From NCBI GenBank assembly GCA_001803235.1, contig MHBL01000385.1, positions 1-64,000 on the forward strand: 64,000 nt of DNA, in the 5' to 3' direction. The translations under genes and the position numbers were made by a program. The notes under the pieces are model-generated. The model made no database searches and was not told the DNA's origin. It was given only the letters and a program-made list of their open reading frames with translations. This DNA comes from Lentisphaerae bacterium RIFOXYA12_64_32. GTDB lineage: Bacteria > Verrucomicrobiota > Lentisphaeria > Oligosphaerales > YB12-FULL-65-16. This document shows, in pieces, positions 62,614 to 64,000 of the stretch; within the stretch, counting starts at the first letter, position 1; each line of letters begins with the position of its first letter.

Positions 62614-63438
62614 TCACGGGCTCCCCAATGACAAAACTCGCCGCTGGCGCTTTGCGAAGGCCAGCGTCTCCCTGTAACCGATTCGGCGCAGCACTTCGGT
62701 CGCGCGCTGAAAATCGCGCCCAATGTGCGCCGTCTCGTGCGCATCATCCGAGATAAGCACCGGAATGCCACGGCGGCAGCATTCGCGCAGGAGCCGTTCG
62801 GACGGGTAGGCATCCTGGCAGGGCTTGTACCAGCCGGCGGTGTTCAATTCCACAGGCAATCCGGCTGCGGCCACGGCTTCCAAGGCGGCGGCAACGACGG
62901 CGTCCATGTTGGCCACAGCGGGGAACGCGAATTTCTTCACCAGATCCAAGTGACCGATGAAATCGACGCGCCCCTTACGGGCTAAGTCAGCAACCCGTTG
63001 CCAATAGTGCCGATGCACGGTGTCCACCTCCGCCTGGCTGAGGTGTTCCCAGTGCCGAGGATCGGCGTCGATGGGGAAGTTGCCGTCAAAATGCACCGAC
63101 CCGATGAGAAAGTCGAATGGATGGGGTGCAACCAGGTTGAGCAACTCGTCGAACGTTTCCGGAAAGAACTCCAACTCGACCCCGACGCGTACTGCGATGT
63201 CCGCGCCCCGGGCCGCATTTCGCACAGCTTCCACATACTCAGCCAGTCGCTGGGGGGGGATGGCCCAAGGCGGGGCGGGTTGGGCGCCCGGCAAAATGGC
63301 CAAGTGGTCACTGATGCCTATTTCCTCGAATCCGGTGGCGGCGGCCTGGTGGACCATGCTTTCGACCGTCGCCAGTCCATCGCTCCAGCGGGTGTGCATG
63401 TGATACGAAGGTAACCGATGATGCTTGAGTTCAGACAC
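62614..63438 (-). CDS. PHP-domain phosphatase, HisJ-like histidinol phosphatase family
   Basis: About 274 residues with a complete trinuclear metal set of the HisJ class: SYHMHTRWSDG (HxH), IGISDHLAI, RVGVELEFFPE, GSVHFDGNFPID, IGHLDLVKKF and LISDDAHE, plus the ELNTAGWYKPCQDAYPSERL strand typical of HisJ. HisJ makes histidinol from its phosphate, the penultimate step of histidine synthesis. No other his gene adjoins it, and it pairs with a deacetylase-like gene, so a role on another phosphoester is possible. I chose the GTG at 63438 with AGAGG five bases upstream; a GTG two codons earlier (63444) is also possible. Confidence 0.88.
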   Translation of the reverse strand: MSELKHHRLPSYHMHTRWSDGLATVESMVHQAAATGFEEIGISDHLAILPGAQPAPPWAIPPQRLAEYVEAVRNAARGADIAVRVGVELEFFPETFDELLNLVAPHPFDFLIGSVHFDGNFPIDADPRHWEHLSQAEVDTVHRHYWQRVADLARKGRVDFIGHLDLVKKFAFPAVANMDAVVAAALEAVAAAGLPVELNTAGWYKPCQDAYPSERLLRECCRRGIPVLISDDAHETAHIGRDFQRATEVLRRIGYRETLAFAKRQRRVLSLGSP

Positions 63439-63775
63439 GCTCACCTCTCAACACAGCAGGGGACCTGCTGGCGTCTCAATGTATGGGCAGCAAGGCATGG
63501 GGCTCGGGATCGGCACCCTTCTTCTGTGAGTCATAACCTTAATCTCGGTCTGAGGTGCGCGCAAATGCCGCCATGACAGAACCGTGCTGCGCCAGTCGCG
63601 GGTAGAGATAAGGTCGAATTTTGACCGGGGTAGCGCCACTTTGGTCAGCCACCCCAACCGTGCGCCCGTGACTGACGCAGCACGCAGAACCGATCTGTCG
63701 ATCAACATGTCGACAGGGCGCTCGGCCCGTGTTACGTTTCTGCGGTGTCGTACCGAGTGCAACGAGGCAAGTTCC
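63439..63775. other. Gap between divergent genes
   Basis: I see no gene or strong hairpin. It should hold promoters for the PHP gene (minus) and the MreD-like gene (plus), but no clear match stands out. Confidence 0.4.
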
Positions 63776-64000
63776 ATGGCATGGGTATGGTTGGCGTTCT
63801 GCGCTTTTTTCAGCATGGTGCTGGAAACCGTTCTGGGTAACCACGGGGTGGCGGTCCCAGTGGTCCATGTTGTCGCCTTCTACCTTGTCGTGGCATTCGG
63901 GTGGCAGCGGGCACTGGTGCCGATGGCTCTGGCCGGCACACTCTTGGATGTGGTCCTCGGACGAACATTTCCCTGTTCGCTCCTCGCGCTGCCGGTGGTG
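63776..64000 (+). CDS. Partial MreD-like membrane protein, cut by the window edge
   Basis: An open frame of 75 codons runs from the ATG at 63776 to the right edge without a stop. GAGG lies about seven bases upstream. The product starts MAWVWLAFCAFFSMVLETVL and continues with hydrophobic segments (VAVPVVHVVAFYLVVAFG) and LAGTLLDVVLGRTFPCSLL. The small polar-rich turn LLDVVLGR and the size of the helices resemble the rod-shape protein MreD, which acts with MreB and MreC in side-wall synthesis. MreD usually follows mreC; here the upstream gene is divergent, so the gene would stand apart from mreBC. Only the N terminus is visible. Confidence 0.5.
   Translation, partial: MAWVWLAFCAFFSMVLETVLGNHGVAVPVVHVVAFYLVVAFGWQRALVPMALAGTLLDVVLGRTFPCSLLALPVV

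Noticed and set aside
1-64000. tRNA or rRNA genes
   Set aside because: I looked in the larger gaps for the T-loop and anticodon arms and found no convincing cloverleaf. A tRNAscan run would settle it.

Overview
The window is a GC-rich bacterial chromosome segment with 37 supported protein genes (one cut by the right edge), one doubtful small ORF and no tRNA, rRNA or CRISPR array that I can see. The gene mix is typical of the PVC group (Lentisphaerota, Kiritimatiellota, Planctomycetota). It includes prepilin-like secreted proteins, DUF6785/OPT-type membrane proteins, DUF4091/GH123-like, heparinase-like and DUF1080 proteins, a secreted DUF5060-type glycoside hydrolase and an FAD oxidoreductase. 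I favour a Lentisphaerota-like polysaccharide degrader; this is an inference from gene content, not from a marker tree.

Positions 177-15307 (minus strand) read as one long operon, in transcription order: DUF6785-type membrane protein, a 1908-residue fusion of a dead M28-peptidase-like domain to an FtsX-type permease, an OPT-family protein, an FtsX/MacB-type permease, two LolD/MacB-type ATPases, a PqqD-like protein and a methyltransferase. It runs towards the left edge and may continue outside the window. It looks like a dedicated export or envelope system with no obvious named counterpart, and is my main candidate for something undescribed. Its spacers carry short-period tandem repeats, several with inverted copies.

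Positions 15584-25000 hold the CCA-adding enzyme (minus), then a LamG pseudopilin, an unknown membrane protein and an RND efflux pair (lipoprotein adaptor plus pump). Positions 25090-41568 (plus) form a carbohydrate locus: a pseudopilin behind a near-consensus promoter with an adjoining palindrome, a GntR regulator fused to a solute-binding-protein-like sensor, three very large secreted proteins (1319, 887 and 2007 residues) and a DUF1080 protein. The 2007-residue protein carries a C-terminal paralogue of the 1319-residue one.

Positions 41653-44484 (minus) hold a glycerophosphodiester phosphodiesterase, an unknown protein and a HAD phosphatase. Positions 44774-54836 (plus) hold cysS, a P-loop protein, a HAD phosphatase, a sedoheptulokinase-like kinase, a phosphomannose-isomerase-like protein, a secreted glycoside hydrolase and purM. 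Positions 54929-58028 (minus) hold an AbrB-like protein, an O-antigen-ligase-like protein and RicT/PSP1. After these come an FAD oxidoreductase (plus), then a secreted unknown, a deacetylase-like protein and a PHP phosphatase (minus), and finally the start of a MreD-like gene.

Intergenic DNA is unusually structured. It contains two MITE-like elements with related termini (34021-34179, 50747-50918), a REP/BIME-like inverted pair (53443-53554), several very stable hairpins, and 7-10 bp tandem repeats in at least nine spacers. I ran no database search; family names rest on motifs read by eye.
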